From an uncultured Lachnospiraceae bacterium (GTDB taxonomy: Bacteria; Bacillota; Clostridia; Lachnospirales; Lachnospiraceae): a stretch of 46,677 nt of DNA. This document shows, piece after piece, positions 33,246 to 42,111 of the stretch. Within the stretch, counting starts at the first letter, position 1. Every line of letters starts with the position of its first letter. The stretch is taken from positions 1-46,677 of the forward strand of contig CAMWCA010000025.1 in assembly GCA_947172705.1 (NCBI GenBank), in the 5' to 3' direction. Under the pieces are notes generated by a model that was not told the origin of the DNA, made no database searches, and saw nothing but the letters and a program-made list of their open reading frames with translations. The position numbers were made by a program, and so were the translations under genes.

Positions 33246-35399
33246 CTATCTGATACGTGGGATAATGTTTCCAACATTATCCCAAAAACTTTTCACTGCC
33301 GGCTTTTCATATTTCAGCACAATTGCAGAAGTTTTGGGAAGGGTAATATTGATTTTTCCTGCTACTACAGGGTATTCATGTTCCTCTGTAGAGTAGCCCT
33401 GATCCGTAGTGAAAATAAGGCTTTTTATCACACTTTCCTTGGGAATTCCCAGATGCCATACACTGACTTCCCTTGCAGCTTCATGATCATTGTTGTTTAC
33501 CAGTACAACCGTGGCTGCCTTCCGGTTGAACCTTCCATATCCGATCACATTATAATCATGATCAATAAACTTAAGAGAACCTGTAAGGAGCTCCGGATTT
33601 TCCTTGTGGATGCGTATCATGTCTTTATGAAATTGAATCAGCTCCTGATCCTCATGCCCCCAGGGATAGGTACGTCTGTTATCCGGATCTGTAAATCCGC
33701 AGACGCCTGCTTCATCGCCATAATAAACAGTAGGCGCTCCCGGCCAGGTCATTTGCATAACCACCGCTTCACGCATAACCGCTTTATTAATCCCTTCATC
33801 CGCCGCCTGGGCGCCCAGCGTATTGGTTCTTCCCACCTTCCGGTTGGTTCTTGTAAGAAACCTGGAATGATCGTGGTTGGAAAGCTCATTCATTGCAATT
33901 TGAAGAGAAGGTGTGGTAAAGCTTGCCATGTGATGACGCATGGCTCCCATAAAGCTGTCTGCATTTCCAAGCAGATCTCCTCTGTAATCATCGCTGTGCT
34001 TCTGCATCCCTGTCAGAAACCAGGTAACAGGCTCCATGAAAGCATCGTAATTCATCACCGTATCCCACTCTTTTCCGTTCAGCCAATCTCTTGGATTCCC
34101 GTAATGCTCGGCAAGTACGATTGCATCAGGATTGGCATTTCTCACCGCTCTTCTGAATTCCTGCCAGAAATGATGATTAAATTCAGGGCTGTGCCCCAAA
34201 TCCGCCGCTACATCCAATCTCCAACCATCCGCATTATAGGGAGGAGAAACCCATTTTGCGGCAATACGCATTACATAGTCAAATAACTCACGGGATTTCT
34301 CATAATTTAACTTGGGAAGGGTATCATGCCCCCACCAGCCGTCATAACTGGTATTGTAAGGCCAGGCATTTTCGTTATAAAACTGAAAATAATCATGATA
34401 GGGACTGTCCTTGCTTACATGAGCGCCTTTTTCATAGCCCTCTGCATTTTCATAGATCCTTTCCCTGTCCATCCATTTGTTAAAGGAACCGCAATGGTTA
34501 AATACCCCGTCTAAAATAACCTTCATGCCCCTTTTATGGGCTTCACTTACCACCTGGGCAAACAACTCATTACTTGCCTCCAGGTTCTTTTTGTTGGTAA
34601 CTCTGTCAATGTATCTGGTTGCAAAACGGTTTTCCCGCTGATCGTGGGAAAGCAGCTCGCCGTTATCGCTGACAATTTTTCCAACGTGAGGATCAATATA
34701 GTCATAATCCTGAATATCATATTTGTGATTGGAGGGGGAGACAAAAAGAGGGTTAAAATAGATCACATCTATGCCAAGCTCCTGGAGGTAATCCATTTTA
34801 TCCAAAACTCCCTGCAGATCGCCTCCATAAAATTCTCTTACGCCCATCACTGCAGGATACTTCCCCCAGTCTTCCACCTTAACTGTCTTATCGCCAATAT
34901 ATTCATATTCAGATGAAAGGACATCATTGGAGGGATCTCCATTACAGAAACGATCCACGTAGATCTGATACATGACCGCCCCCTTTGCCCATTTAGGCGT
35001 CTTTAAGCCAGGTATAACTCTGAATTCATACTCCGGCAGGGTTTCCTTTGCCACCCCTCTGGCATCATAAATACAATTGATCTTTCCTGCCTGTACTTCA
35101 AAATGATAGGTATATTCTTCTTCCTCTACTTCCGTCTCACAGGCAAAATAATCAAAATCATTATCAGAGCTTTCTTTATGCATCATATGCCTGGCTCCCC
35201 GGTGAATCATGAAAACTCTGTCCACATTGTTCACTGCCGCCCGAAACCTGATGGTGACCTGGGAATAAGGATTAGGCTCCGACGGAGACAGATAATCCTC
35301 TGTGGTATCGCTGAAGAGGGCCTTTCGATTAAAAACAGGGCGCATCCCTTCAATGTAATGCCTGTTGTATTCCGCCTTCATTAATCTTTCAAAATCCAT
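33246..35399 (-). CDS. GH13 alpha-glycosidase (neopullulanase/cyclomaltodextrinase type)
   Basis: A 717-residue enzyme. An N-terminal beta-sandwich (about 1-130, CBM34-like) precedes the catalytic barrel, which begins AVMYQIYVDRFCNGD. Conserved region I is DGVFNH; the nucleophile is Asp396 in DGWRLDVA, the acid/base Glu431 in VLAEHYG and the third acid Asp510 in LSNHDH. A C-terminal beta domain follows. The N-terminal domain points to the GH13_20 class that cleaves alpha-1,4 bonds of cyclodextrins, pullulan or maltodextrins. No signal peptide, so it acts on imported oligosaccharides. Single-gene unit with its own promoter (35443-35470). Confidence 0.88.
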   Translation of the reverse strand: MDFERLMKAEYNRHYIEGMRPVFNRKALFSDTTEDYLSPSEPNPYSQVTIRFRAAVNNVDRVFMIHRGARHMMHKESSDNDFDYFACETEVEEEEYTYHFEVQAGKINCIYDARGVAKETLPEYEFRVIPGLKTPKWAKGAVMYQIYVDRFCNGDPSNDVLSSEYEYIGDKTVKVEDWGKYPAVMGVREFYGGDLQGVLDKMDYLQELGIDVIYFNPLFVSPSNHKYDIQDYDYIDPHVGKIVSDNGELLSHDQRENRFATRYIDRVTNKKNLEASNELFAQVVSEAHKRGMKVILDGVFNHCGSFNKWMDRERIYENAEGYEKGAHVSKDSPYHDYFQFYNENAWPYNTSYDGWWGHDTLPKLNYEKSRELFDYVMRIAAKWVSPPYNADGWRLDVAADLGHSPEFNHHFWQEFRRAVRNANPDAIVLAEHYGNPRDWLNGKEWDTVMNYDAFMEPVTWFLTGMQKHSDDYRGDLLGNADSFMGAMRHHMASFTTPSLQIAMNELSNHDHSRFLTRTNRKVGRTNTLGAQAADEGINKAVMREAVVMQMTWPGAPTVYYGDEAGVCGFTDPDNRRTYPWGHEDQELIQFHKDMIRIHKENPELLTGSLKFIDHDYNVIGYGRFNRKAATVVLVNNNDHEAAREVSVWHLGIPKESVIKSLIFTTDQGYSTEEHEYPVVAGKINITLPKTSAIVLKYEKPAVKSFWDNVGNIIPRIR
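33258..33284. terminator. Perfect stem-loop overlapping the 3' end of the GH13 gene
   Basis: TGGGATAATGTT and AACATTATCCCA form a perfect 12-bp stem with a 3-base loop (TCC) inside the last codons of the GH13 gene (WDNVGNIIPRIR). No T-run follows in either direction, but its position between convergent genes suggests a transcription-end or mRNA-protecting structure. Confidence 0.5.
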
Positions 35400-35442
35400 A
35401 AATACTTAACTCCGTTTCTTCTAAATACAATCACATGTTTAT

Positions 35443-35470
35443 ATTATACTATACAAAATCAGATTATCAA
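35443..35470 (-). promoter_or_regulatory. Sigma-A promoter of the GH13 gene
   Basis: Minus strand TTGATA (35465-35470), 16-base spacer, TATAAT (35443-35448), about 45 bases before the GH13 start. Confidence 0.75.
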
Positions 35471-35513
35471 TATACATTCTGGGCAGATCAAATACCGTCT
35501 GTCCCAGGGCAGT

Positions 35514-35545
35514 AAAAAAGACAGTAACAAGTTACTGTCCTTTTT
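35514..35545. terminator. Rho-independent terminator downstream of ftsH
   Basis: A GACAGTAAC/GTTACTGTC stem flanked by an A-run and T-run on both strands. On the minus strand it ends ftsH or the candidate sRNA and precedes the GH13 promoter. Confidence 0.88.
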
Positions 35546-35609
35546 AGAGAAGGTATTTCTTTCTTATGGGGTATAGCAAAAAACTATATAATGTATTGGG
35601 GGGGTTACA
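35514..35609 (-). ncRNA. Candidate small RNA with C-rich single-stranded stretches
   Basis: On the minus strand a promoter-like TTTACG, 17-base spacer, TATTAT (35616-35644) is followed after ~95 bases by a strong terminator (35514-35545). The predicted RNA has an AACCCCCCC stretch, a small TATAG/CTATA hairpin, a second CCCC, then the terminator stem. C-rich loops that could pair with GGAGG sites are typical of trans-acting sRNAs in Firmicutes. It has no coding potential I can see. It could instead be just the ftsH 3' UTR. Confidence 0.4.
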
Positions 35610-35615
35610 AGTAGT

Positions 35616-35644
35616 ATAATAGCATACTGCCCCTTTTGCGTAAA
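35616..35644 (-). promoter_or_regulatory. Promoter of the candidate small RNA
   Basis: Minus strand TTTACG (35639-35644), exactly 17 bases, TATTAT (35616-35621). It lies in the gap after ftsH, where no protein gene follows before the terminator. Confidence 0.45.
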
Positions 35645-35703
35645 TACTCACGATTCACAAATATTACAATTTTATATACCTGTTTTTGTGTATTTTGCAC
35701 AAA

Positions 35704-37542
35704 TCATCCCTCAAAGAAAGCCTCTGGGGAAGAATCCTTCCGGCTGAACAGCCCTTCAAATTCTTCTCTTCCAATTTTTTCTTTCTCCATCAGAAGGTCT
35801 GCGCATTTGTGCAGGATATCAATATGCTCCGCAATAATTTCCTTTGCCTTTCCATAGCAGCCGTCAATAATGCTCTTTACCTCCTTGTCGATCTCCCCTG
35901 CCACAAGCTCGCTGTGGCTCTTGGTATGAGCCAGGTCCCTTCCTATAAATACCTCATCGTCGTCGCTGTTATAATTGATCACTCCGATATTTTCCGACAT
36001 GCCATACCGCGTCACCATATCCCTTGCCGCCTTGGTTGCCTTCTTAATATCGCTGGAAGCGCCGGTGGTAATATCATTAAAGATAATTTCCTCCGCAATT
36101 CTTCCTCCCAGAGATACCATAATATCCTGGAGCATCTTTCCCCTGGTAATAAACATATCGTCATTTTCCGGAAGAGGCATGGTATAGCCTGCCGCGCCAA
36201 GCCCCGTAGGAATAATGGATACTGTATAGACCGGTCCTACATCAGGCAGCACGTGAAATAAAATGGCATGCCCCGCCTCGTGGTAAGCGGTGATCCTTTT
36301 TTCCTTGTCGGTAATAATGCGGCTTTTCTTTTCCGCTCCTATTCCCACTTTGATAAATGCTTTTTTGATATCTTCCTGTATCACAAACGTCCTGTTTTCT
36401 TTTGCCGCTATAATAGAGGCTTCGTTTAACAGATTTTCCAGGTCAGCTCCCGTAAACCCGGCCGTTGTCTGGGCAATCTGCCTTAAGTCCACATCCTCTG
36501 CAAGAGGCTTGTTTTTGGCGTGCACTTTAAGAATATCTTCTCTTCCCCCTATATCAGGTCTGTTTACGCTGATTTTCCTGTCAAAGCGTCCCGGACGAAG
36601 AATGGCAGGATCGAGAATATCCACCCGGTTGGTAGCTGCCAACACAATAATTCCCTCATTTACACCAAAACCGTCCATCTCCACAAGCAGCTGATTCAGG
36701 GTCTGCTCCCTCTCGTCATGGCCTCCCCCCATGCCGGTTCCACGGCGTCTTGCCACTGCGTCAATCTCATCTATAAAAACAATACAGGGGGCATGCCGTT
36801 TCGCCTCCTCAAATAAATCCCTGACTCTGGAAGCGCCTACACCTACAAACATTTCCACAAAATCTGAACCGGATATACTGAAAAACGGAACGCCTGCTTC
36901 TCCGGCAATAGCCTTGGCAAGCAGCGTCTTACCGGTTCCCGGTGCGCCTTCCAAAAGCACTCCCTTAGGAATCCTGGCACCTACTCTGGTAAATCTGGCG
37001 GGCTCCTTCAGAAATTCTACGATTTCCTCCAGTTCCTCCTTCTCTTCCTTCAATCCGGCAACATCCTTCAAGGTGATCTTTCCCTCTCCCATGGAGAGCC
37101 GCGCCCGGCTTTTCCCGAAATTCATCATCTTACTGTTGCCGCCTGCATTTTGGCTGTTCATCATCACGAAGAAAAATACCATTACAATTATCGCCAAAAG
37201 CACCGGGAACACACTGGTCAGAAACCAACTCTCCTCCTGTACCTTCTTGACCTCCGGATCAAGCCCGTAGGAAATCAACAGTTCTTCAATCTCTGTCACA
37301 TCCGTGGCATATAGGGTTTTCCTTATACCGTCCTTCAGTACAAAATCAACCTCACCGGTAGGCGTTTCCCTGCTGGGACTGATGTTTGCATATAATACAT
37401 TGCCCTCTTCCAGATCCTTCGTCAGTTCGCCCCTGGTATATTCTACCTGACCACTGTCTAAAAGACTTGGAATAATCAACAGCGCCAGCAAAAGCAGCAC
37501 CACTATAAAATATGCATTATATCCTCTATTCTTCTTATTCAA
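35704..37542 (-). CDS. ftsH: ATP-dependent zinc metalloprotease FtsH
   Basis: A 612-residue membrane AAA+ protease. TM1 at about 10-28, an extracytoplasmic domain, TM2 at about 107-128; Walker A GAPGTGKT (199-206), Walker [10 protein letters not shown] (253-261), second region of homology with RPGRFDR, and zinc site HEAGH (421-425). It degrades misfolded membrane proteins and regulators and, in Bacillus, supports sporulation. The start is TTG (37540-37542) after GAGGT, an unusual start supported by the MNKKNRG opening. It follows hpt, as in B. subtilis. Confidence 0.95.
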   Translation of the reverse strand: MNKKNRGYNAYFIVVLLLLALLIIPSLLDSGQVEYTRGELTKDLEEGNVLYANISPSRETPTGEVDFVLKDGIRKTLYATDVTEIEELLISYGLDPEVKKVQEESWFLTSVFPVLLAIIVMVFFFVMMNSQNAGGNSKMMNFGKSRARLSMGEGKITLKDVAGLKEEKEELEEIVEFLKEPARFTRVGARIPKGVLLEGAPGTGKTLLAKAIAGEAGVPFFSISGSDFVEMFVGVGASRVRDLFEEAKRHAPCIVFIDEIDAVARRRGTGMGGGHDEREQTLNQLLVEMDGFGVNEGIIVLAATNRVDILDPAILRPGRFDRKISVNRPDIGGREDILKVHAKNKPLAEDVDLRQIAQTTAGFTGADLENLLNEASIIAAKENRTFVIQEDIKKAFIKVGIGAEKKSRIITDKEKRITAYHEAGHAILFHVLPDVGPVYTVSIIPTGLGAAGYTMPLPENDDMFITRGKMLQDIMVSLGGRIAEEIIFNDITTGASSDIKKATKAARDMVTRYGMSENIGVINYNSDDDEVFIGRDLAHTKSHSELVAGEIDKEVKSIIDGCYGKAKEIIAEHIDILHKCADLLMEKEKIGREEFEGLFSRKDSSPEAFFEG

Positions 37543-37558
37543 TGTTTATACCTCACCC

Positions 37559-37573
37559 GCCGGAAGCTCCGGC
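37559..37573. other. Small GC hairpin just upstream of the ftsH ribosome-binding site
   Basis: GCCGGA AGC TCCGGC gives a 6-bp stem with a 3-base loop in the hpt-ftsH gap, a few bases before the ftsH SD. It might affect mRNA processing or translation. No T-run follows. Confidence 0.4.
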
Positions 37574-37584
37574 ATTACTCTCAC

Positions 37585-38109
37585 TTATTCAAATTCAACG
37601 ACCCCAATATAAGGGAGATTTCTATATTTCTGATCATAGTCCAAACCATATCCCACTACAAATTCATCGGGAATCTGAAATCCGGTGTAATCTACCTGTA
37701 CATCCACTACTCTCCGGTCTGGTTTATCCAGCAAAGTACAGAGCTTTACCTCCGCAGGGCCTCTGTCCTTCAGCATTTCCAGAAGATAACTCAGAGTACG
37801 CCCGGAATCCACAATATCCTCCACCACAAGCACGTTTTTATCCTTCAACGGTTCATCCAGATCCTTCACGATCTTCACTACGCCGCTGGATTTGGTTTCA
37901 CTCCCATAACTTGAAACCGACATAAAATCCAGGGAAACCGGCACCGTAATCCTCTTGGCAAGCTCGCACATAAAAAAGCTCCCACCCTTTAAAACACAGA
38001 CAAGATGAACTTCCTTTCCAGCATAATCCCTGCTGATTTGTTCTCCAATCTGTTTGATTTTAGCATCCACTTCCTCCTCGGAAAGCAACACCCTGATTTT
38101 TTCAGCCAT
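37585..38109 (-). CDS. hpt: Hypoxanthine-guanine phosphoribosyltransferase
   Basis: A 174-residue type I PRTase. The PRPP-binding motif is VLVVEDIVDSGRTL (93-106); LKGGSFF (40-46) is the pyrophosphate loop and DEFVVGYGLDY a purine-binding region. It salvages hypoxanthine or guanine with PRPP, and could use bases freed by the riboside operon at the left end. ATG follows AAAGGAG. Lies between tilS and ftsH, the B. subtilis order. Confidence 0.94.
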   Translation of the reverse strand: MAEKIRVLLSEEEVDAKIKQIGEQISRDYAGKEVHLVCVLKGGSFFMCELAKRITVPVSLDFMSVSSYGSETKSSGVVKIVKDLDEPLKDKNVLVVEDIVDSGRTLSYLLEMLKDRGPAEVKLCTLLDKPDRRVVDVQVDYTGFQIPDEFVVGYGLDYDQKYRNLPYIGVVEFE

Positions 38110-38159
38110 ATAACCGCTCCTTTCTCTCTGGACCAGATATGAGATCTGTCCCCATGTAC

Positions 38160-39563
38160 TTATTCTTCCTGATCTACAGCCGCTGCCTGCAAGATCATCC
38201 GAGTATTCTTATGTATCTTATAATATTCGCTGATTCTATAACCGGGTATCCATATCACATGAGAGTCTTCCGCCAGCAGGTAGATCCGATCCCTTTCTTC
38301 TCTTGGAATCTTTTCATTGACCAGATAGTCCTGCAGGGACTTGCGCCCCATCTGACTGTTAATGGTAAGATAATCTCCCGGTCTTCTTGTGCGAAACATA
38401 ACAGACGAGGTTATTTTATCATAATCAAACCATTTCGTATATGTTTTTCTTGGAATATTTTGTGAATCTTTTCGTGGAAATACAGTAAACTCTACCCTTC
38501 CCAGCCCTGGAAGAAAAAGAGTTGAGGGAATGGAAACTTCATGCGTCTGAAGATTTTTATCCATGGAAAACTTTTCCTTTTCCTCTTTACCCTTTCTTTG
38601 TATCATACCCAAATCATATTTTTTATAAACTCTAAGATTGCAGGGCAGATGTATTTCCCCGTTTTCCCTCCCCTCAAAAAGACGCTCCATGCTTTTAATG
38701 TGAGCAGAGGTAATATCCTTTTTATGCCCTGATACCAGCCCGATGCTTTCGTATAAAACACAGCTTCTAAGATATGGATCTTCCTGTAAAAGCGCCGGAA
38801 TCCTTAAAATGACCTTCTCTCCACTGTCTTCCTTTTCCAGACATCTTCCCAGGGCGGCTCTTGTCTGTCTGTAGATGTATTCCTGGGCGCAGAGCAGTTG
38901 ATCCGCCGCCCGGTTCATATTTCTCACAGCCCCCTGGCAAATCTGGTCTTCCGCATAAGTTAAAATATGATGCCGGATTCTGTTTCTTGTATACAAATCC
39001 TTTTGATTGGTACTATCCTGGCAAAAAGAAATCCCCTGATCCCCCAGCCACCTTTCGATCTCATCTCTTCCCAGGCACAGAAGAGGGCGGATAATCCTCC
39101 TGTTTACCGGGCGAATACCCGCCGCGCCTGTAAGCCCGGTTCCTCGAAAAAGGTGAAAAAGCATGGTTTCCGCCCGGTCATTGCTATTGTGGGCAACGGC
39201 AATCCTGCCTTTTCTCTCTCCCAGCACAGTTTCAAACGCCTCATATCTGACGGCTCTTCCTTCCTCTTCCTCGGAAACGCCGTGCTCCTTTGCCCTTTCC
39301 CTGACCTTCTCCTCTACCAGGTGAAAGGGAATTCCCTGTTCCCTGCAAACTCTTTCCACAAATGCCGCATCGGAGGCGGCATCCTGCCGGATCATATGAT
39401 TCACATGCACTGCTTCTATGGAAAAGGGAATCCTTTTCCCTATTTCGATCAGCATAAAAAGGAGGCAAACAGAATCTGCGCCTCCTGAAATTCCTGCCAC
39501 TATAGTATCGCCCGGTTCTATCATGCGATACCTTTCGACATACTTCAGTACTTTTTCAACCAT
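38160..39563 (-). CDS. tilS: tRNA(Ile)-lysidine synthetase
   Basis: A 467-residue PP-loop ATPase with SGGADS (26-31), VHVNHMIR and the TilS C-terminal domain (FRTRRPGDYLTIN). It converts C34 of tRNA-Ile(CAU) to lysidine, letting it read AUA. The start ATG (39561-39563) has no recognisable SD and lies in a 14-bp AT palindrome (ATATTATATAATAT, 39562-39575), so initiation may be unusual or depend on coupling. It sits between spoIIE and hpt. Confidence 0.93.
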   Translation of the reverse strand: MVEKVLKYVERYRMIEPGDTIVAGISGGADSVCLLFMLIEIGKRIPFSIEAVHVNHMIRQDAASDAAFVERVCREQGIPFHLVEEKVRERAKEHGVSEEEEGRAVRYEAFETVLGERKGRIAVAHNSNDRAETMLFHLFRGTGLTGAAGIRPVNRRIIRPLLCLGRDEIERWLGDQGISFCQDSTNQKDLYTRNRIRHHILTYAEDQICQGAVRNMNRAADQLLCAQEYIYRQTRAALGRCLEKEDSGEKVILRIPALLQEDPYLRSCVLYESIGLVSGHKKDITSAHIKSMERLFEGRENGEIHLPCNLRVYKKYDLGMIQRKGKEEKEKFSMDKNLQTHEVSIPSTLFLPGLGRVEFTVFPRKDSQNIPRKTYTKWFDYDKITSSVMFRTRRPGDYLTINSQMGRKSLQDYLVNEKIPREERDRIYLLAEDSHVIWIPGYRISEYYKIHKNTRMILQAAAVDQEE

Positions 39564-39602
39564 ATTATATAATATAGCGGAATTTCCCTAAAAAGGAAAG
39601 AG

Positions 39603-40808
39603 TCATTCCTCTTTTTTCCATATTCCGATTACCAGCACCGTCATATCGTCCCGGATACGGCCCCTGCACTGATGAATACAGAAATTTAAGATTGCATTTG
39701 CCATCTCTCCAGGATTTTCCAGATTGGTGCTGCCGATAATTTCCGATAACATATCTTCCCCGATCCCCTGAGAGAGCGCATCCAAAACCCCATCTGATAC
39801 CATCACAATGTAATCCCCGTCTATCAGTGTTCTTCCCACTGCTTCCATGTCAGGCTTTTGAAAAATACCCAGAGGAAGATTTCCGGAGGAAATACGATCC
39901 ACTAAATGCTGACGCTTAATGTAGGAGCTGGCGCTCCCCACCTTTACAAAACGACATTCCCCGCTGTACAGATCCATACTGCACAGATCAAGGGTAGACA
40001 TATTGGAGTTTTCTTCCCCTGTCAGAAGCGCACTGTTAATCATCTGAATGGCTATATCCATCTGAAAACCCGCCTCCAAAAATTTCTGCATCAGCTCTAC
40101 CACCATGGTGCTGTCGCTGCATGCCTTGTCCCCCGATCCCATGCCATCGGAAAGCACTACGGTCAGGTTGCCCATCTCCGTATTAAAAAAGGCATAATTA
40201 TCCCCTGAAATTTTTTCCGTTTCCTTAACTGCTTTTGCCACTCCCGTAAGTACGTGAAATCTTGCTTCCTCCACATAGTAAAAGGTTTGCCAGTCCTCTC
40301 CCACAAAAAAGGCATTATCATGGGCGCTTACCAAACGCATATTTAAAAGGACTGACAGAAGATCCCCGATCTCATCAGATGACAGGTTGTTTTTCCGGAT
40401 GCTCCTCATGGTAAGAGAAACCTCCATACGGCAGGTTTCATTTTCGATCAGATAGAGATTTTTCAGTTGAATATCTACCTCCCTGAGGGCATGGGAAATC
40501 TGTTTGAAACGCCTCTCTCCCATGGGCACGCATCTTCTCGACTCCTGGGCAAGCTGAGTCATAATCTGCGCCATTTCCTGAAGATGTTCCACCATCAGAT
40601 CCTTGTTTTCGTTCAGACGTTTCTGCCAAAGATAATCCCTTCTGTCCCCGCCTCCTTCTCCTGTTATATTTTCTCTGTTATTTTCAGCTTCTCTGAAGCT
40701 TTCTGCTAATTCCCTGATAGAATCCGCATAAGTGAGCAGTTTTCTTCTTCCATATTCCGGCAGTATACTGTTAAATTCTTCTCTTTCGCCTAATATCTGC
40801 TTTTTCAT
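39603..40808 (-). CDS. spoIIE: SpoIIE-type PP2C phosphatase lacking the membrane domain
   Basis: A 401-residue soluble protein. A helical regulatory region (about 60-200) precedes a PP2C domain with candidate metal aspartates Asp221 (LSDGMGSGD), Asp339 (VSDGVLD) and Asp387/388 (RDDMT). SpoIIE dephosphorylates SpoIIAA to release sigma-F in the forespore. B. subtilis SpoIIE has about 827 residues with ten N-terminal membrane helices; none are encoded here. The start at 40806-40808 has AGGAGG. The gene sits at the canonical spoIIE position, beside divIC and tilS. No frameshifted upstream remnant was found. Confidence 0.85.
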   Translation of the reverse strand: MKKQILGEREEFNSILPEYGRRKLLTYADSIRELAESFREAENNRENITGEGGGDRRDYLWQKRLNENKDLMVEHLQEMAQIMTQLAQESRRCVPMGERRFKQISHALREVDIQLKNLYLIENETCRMEVSLTMRSIRKNNLSSDEIGDLLSVLLNMRLVSAHDNAFFVGEDWQTFYYVEEARFHVLTGVAKAVKETEKISGDNYAFFNTEMGNLTVVLSDGMGSGDKACSDSTMVVELMQKFLEAGFQMDIAIQMINSALLTGEENSNMSTLDLCSMDLYSGECRFVKVGSASSYIKRQHLVDRISSGNLPLGIFQKPDMEAVGRTLIDGDYIVMVSDGVLDALSQGIGEDMLSEIIGSTNLENPGEMANAILNFCIHQCRGRIRDDMTVLVIGIWKKEE

Positions 40809-40832
40809 AACCGCTTCCTCCTGCAAAGGACT

Positions 40833-40900
40833 ATTATACACAGAAGGAAAAAAATATTTTGTCGTAAATACGTTCCGATCACAGAAAATATTTTGACAAA
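40833..40900 (-). promoter_or_regulatory. Candidate Spo0A-activated sigma-A promoter of spoIIE
   Basis: TATAAT (40833-40838) on the minus strand has no proper -35. Instead a TTTGTCGTA on the plus strand (40858-40866, one mismatch to the 0A box TTTGTCRAA) covers the -35 area, and TTTGTCAAA on the minus strand (40892-40900) is a perfect box further upstream. This layout resembles Spo0A-P class II promoters such as B. subtilis spoIIE. Confidence 0.6.
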
Positions 40901-40922
40901 AAAAGCAGGTGTCTCCACCTGC
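40898..40922 (-). terminator. Rho-independent terminator of divIC
   Basis: GCAGGTG/CACCTGC stem with a 4-base loop followed by seven T residues on the minus strand, immediately after the divIC stop. Its T-run overlaps the upstream Spo0A box. Confidence 0.9.
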
Positions 40923-40924
40923 TC

Positions 40925-41230
40925 TTAATTCTCATCTTCAAATAGGATTTCCCCCTCATATACCAATCCAAGCTTATCCCTTGCCACCTCTTCAATGTAT
41001 TTCTTGGTATGGGTATAAGTTTCAAATTCATCTATCTCCTGCGCCCGTTCCTGTTCCGCCGCAATCTGTTCCTCCAGTGCCATTTCCTTCTGCTGGTAGG
41101 AGGCTTTCTTCGCCCTGAGCCCTATACTGTTAAATGCCACTACCACTAACAGCATGACTACCACCACCGTAACAAGGAACATGCCGAAACGATTTTGACG
41201 TCTTTTTCTGTACGCCACTTTTCTTGCCAT
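40925..41230 (-). CDS. divIC: Septum formation initiator DivIC (FtsB-like)
   Basis: A 101-residue bitopic protein: basic cytoplasmic N-terminus, one membrane helix (about 16-34), then a coiled coil rich in Glu, Gln and Ala and a C-terminal motif ARDKLGLVYEGEILF. It forms the FtsL-DivIC-DivIB subcomplex of the divisome. It lies 28 bases after yabQ and ends in a strong terminator. Confidence 0.92.
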   Translation of the reverse strand: MARKVAYRKRRQNRFGMFLVTVVVVMLLVVVAFNSIGLRAKKASYQQKEMALEEQIAAEQERAQEIDEFETYTHTKKYIEEVARDKLGLVYEGEILFEDEN

Positions 41231-41258
41231 AACGATCCCTTCATTCTTTCCTGATCAT

Positions 41259-41747
41259 TCAACGTTTACATAATGTTATTTTAAGTAATTTTAATCGGTA
41301 CGTCAACTTGTTTTTGGCGCATTTGCCCACTTTCCTCCCTTTTGAAAAAAAACGCTTCCACACTCCGTATACTTTTTTACCCACAAACCGGAAGGGTCTT
41401 GACAAAAAACGGAAAAACCCGGCAAATACCCAAAAAATCCTTTTGACAATCAAGGTTACAAAATGGATGATCAAAGGACTGACACTCTTTTTATATGCGA
41501 TCATTCCCAAAGCCGCTCCAAACACCGCAAACCATCTGAGAATTCCATTATTCTCTTCATAAAGCATATAAAATACCCCAATAGCACAGGCAATCCAAAA
41601 AACCATATCCTCCAGTGAAATTAAAAAAAGACTGTGCCTGATCAGCCTGCGCAAAATCAGAAAACCATCATATACAAAGGTGATGATAATCCCCAGTAGA
41701 AAGGAATGCAGGAGAAAAGTCACCTCATCAATAATATTCTGGCTCAT
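41259..41747 (-). CDS. yabQ: Spore cortex biosynthesis protein YabQ
   Basis: A 162-residue protein with about three to four membrane helices and a very basic C-terminus (KKVYGVWKRFFSKGRK). Size, topology and place between yabP and divIC match YabQ, a mother-cell protein needed for cortex formation in B. subtilis. Starts 5 bases after the yabP stop. Confidence 0.88.
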   Translation of the reverse strand: MSQNIIDEVTFLLHSFLLGIIITFVYDGFLILRRLIRHSLFLISLEDMVFWIACAIGVFYMLYEENNGILRWFAVFGAALGMIAYKKSVSPLIIHFVTLIVKRIFWVFAGFFRFLSRPFRFVGKKVYGVWKRFFSKGRKVGKCAKNKLTYRLKLLKITLCKR

Positions 41748-41752
41748 GGCTT

Positions 41753-42043
41753 CTACTTAAACAGCCTTGCCAGAAGGGAATCTCCCTTTGTTCCTGCACC
41801 GGTCTGCTCTGAGTAAGTAAAGCTGTCGATCCTTCCGTCAACATCCACTTCACCTTTATCCAGCATCAGCCTGCTTACATGCAGGTCATTCCCCTTGATC
41901 ATCAGCATGCCCTGTTCCGTTTCCAAAATGATCTCATGCTCGTCAAAGGACAGAACATCATTGATTCCTGTTAAATTACATGTCCTTCTATTGTTCAGTA
42001 TCAGCTTATGCGCGCGTTTATTTACATTGGTCAGTTCTTCCAT
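41753..42043 (-). CDS. yabP: Sporulation protein YabP
   Basis: A 96-residue YabP-family protein with LNNRRTCNLTGINDVLSFDE and GMLMIKGNDLHV. It is made in the mother cell in B. subtilis and acts with YabQ in cortex assembly. The start follows AGGAGA. The 68-base leader shows no convincing sigma-E element. Confidence 0.9.
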   Translation of the reverse strand: MEELTNVNKRAHKLILNNRRTCNLTGINDVLSFDEHEIILETEQGMLMIKGNDLHVSRLMLDKGEVDVDGRIDSFTYSEQTGAGTKGDSLLARLFK

Positions 42044-42111
42044 AATATGTCTCCTGATACGATCTTCTCTAAAGGATTATATTAAGAAAGCCTCTTTTCT
42101 AGAATCATAAA

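Noticed and set aside
33231..34286. 351-codon plus-strand frame opposite the GH13 gene
   Set aside because: Antisense to intact catalytic motifs of the glycosidase, no SD and no domain-like composition.
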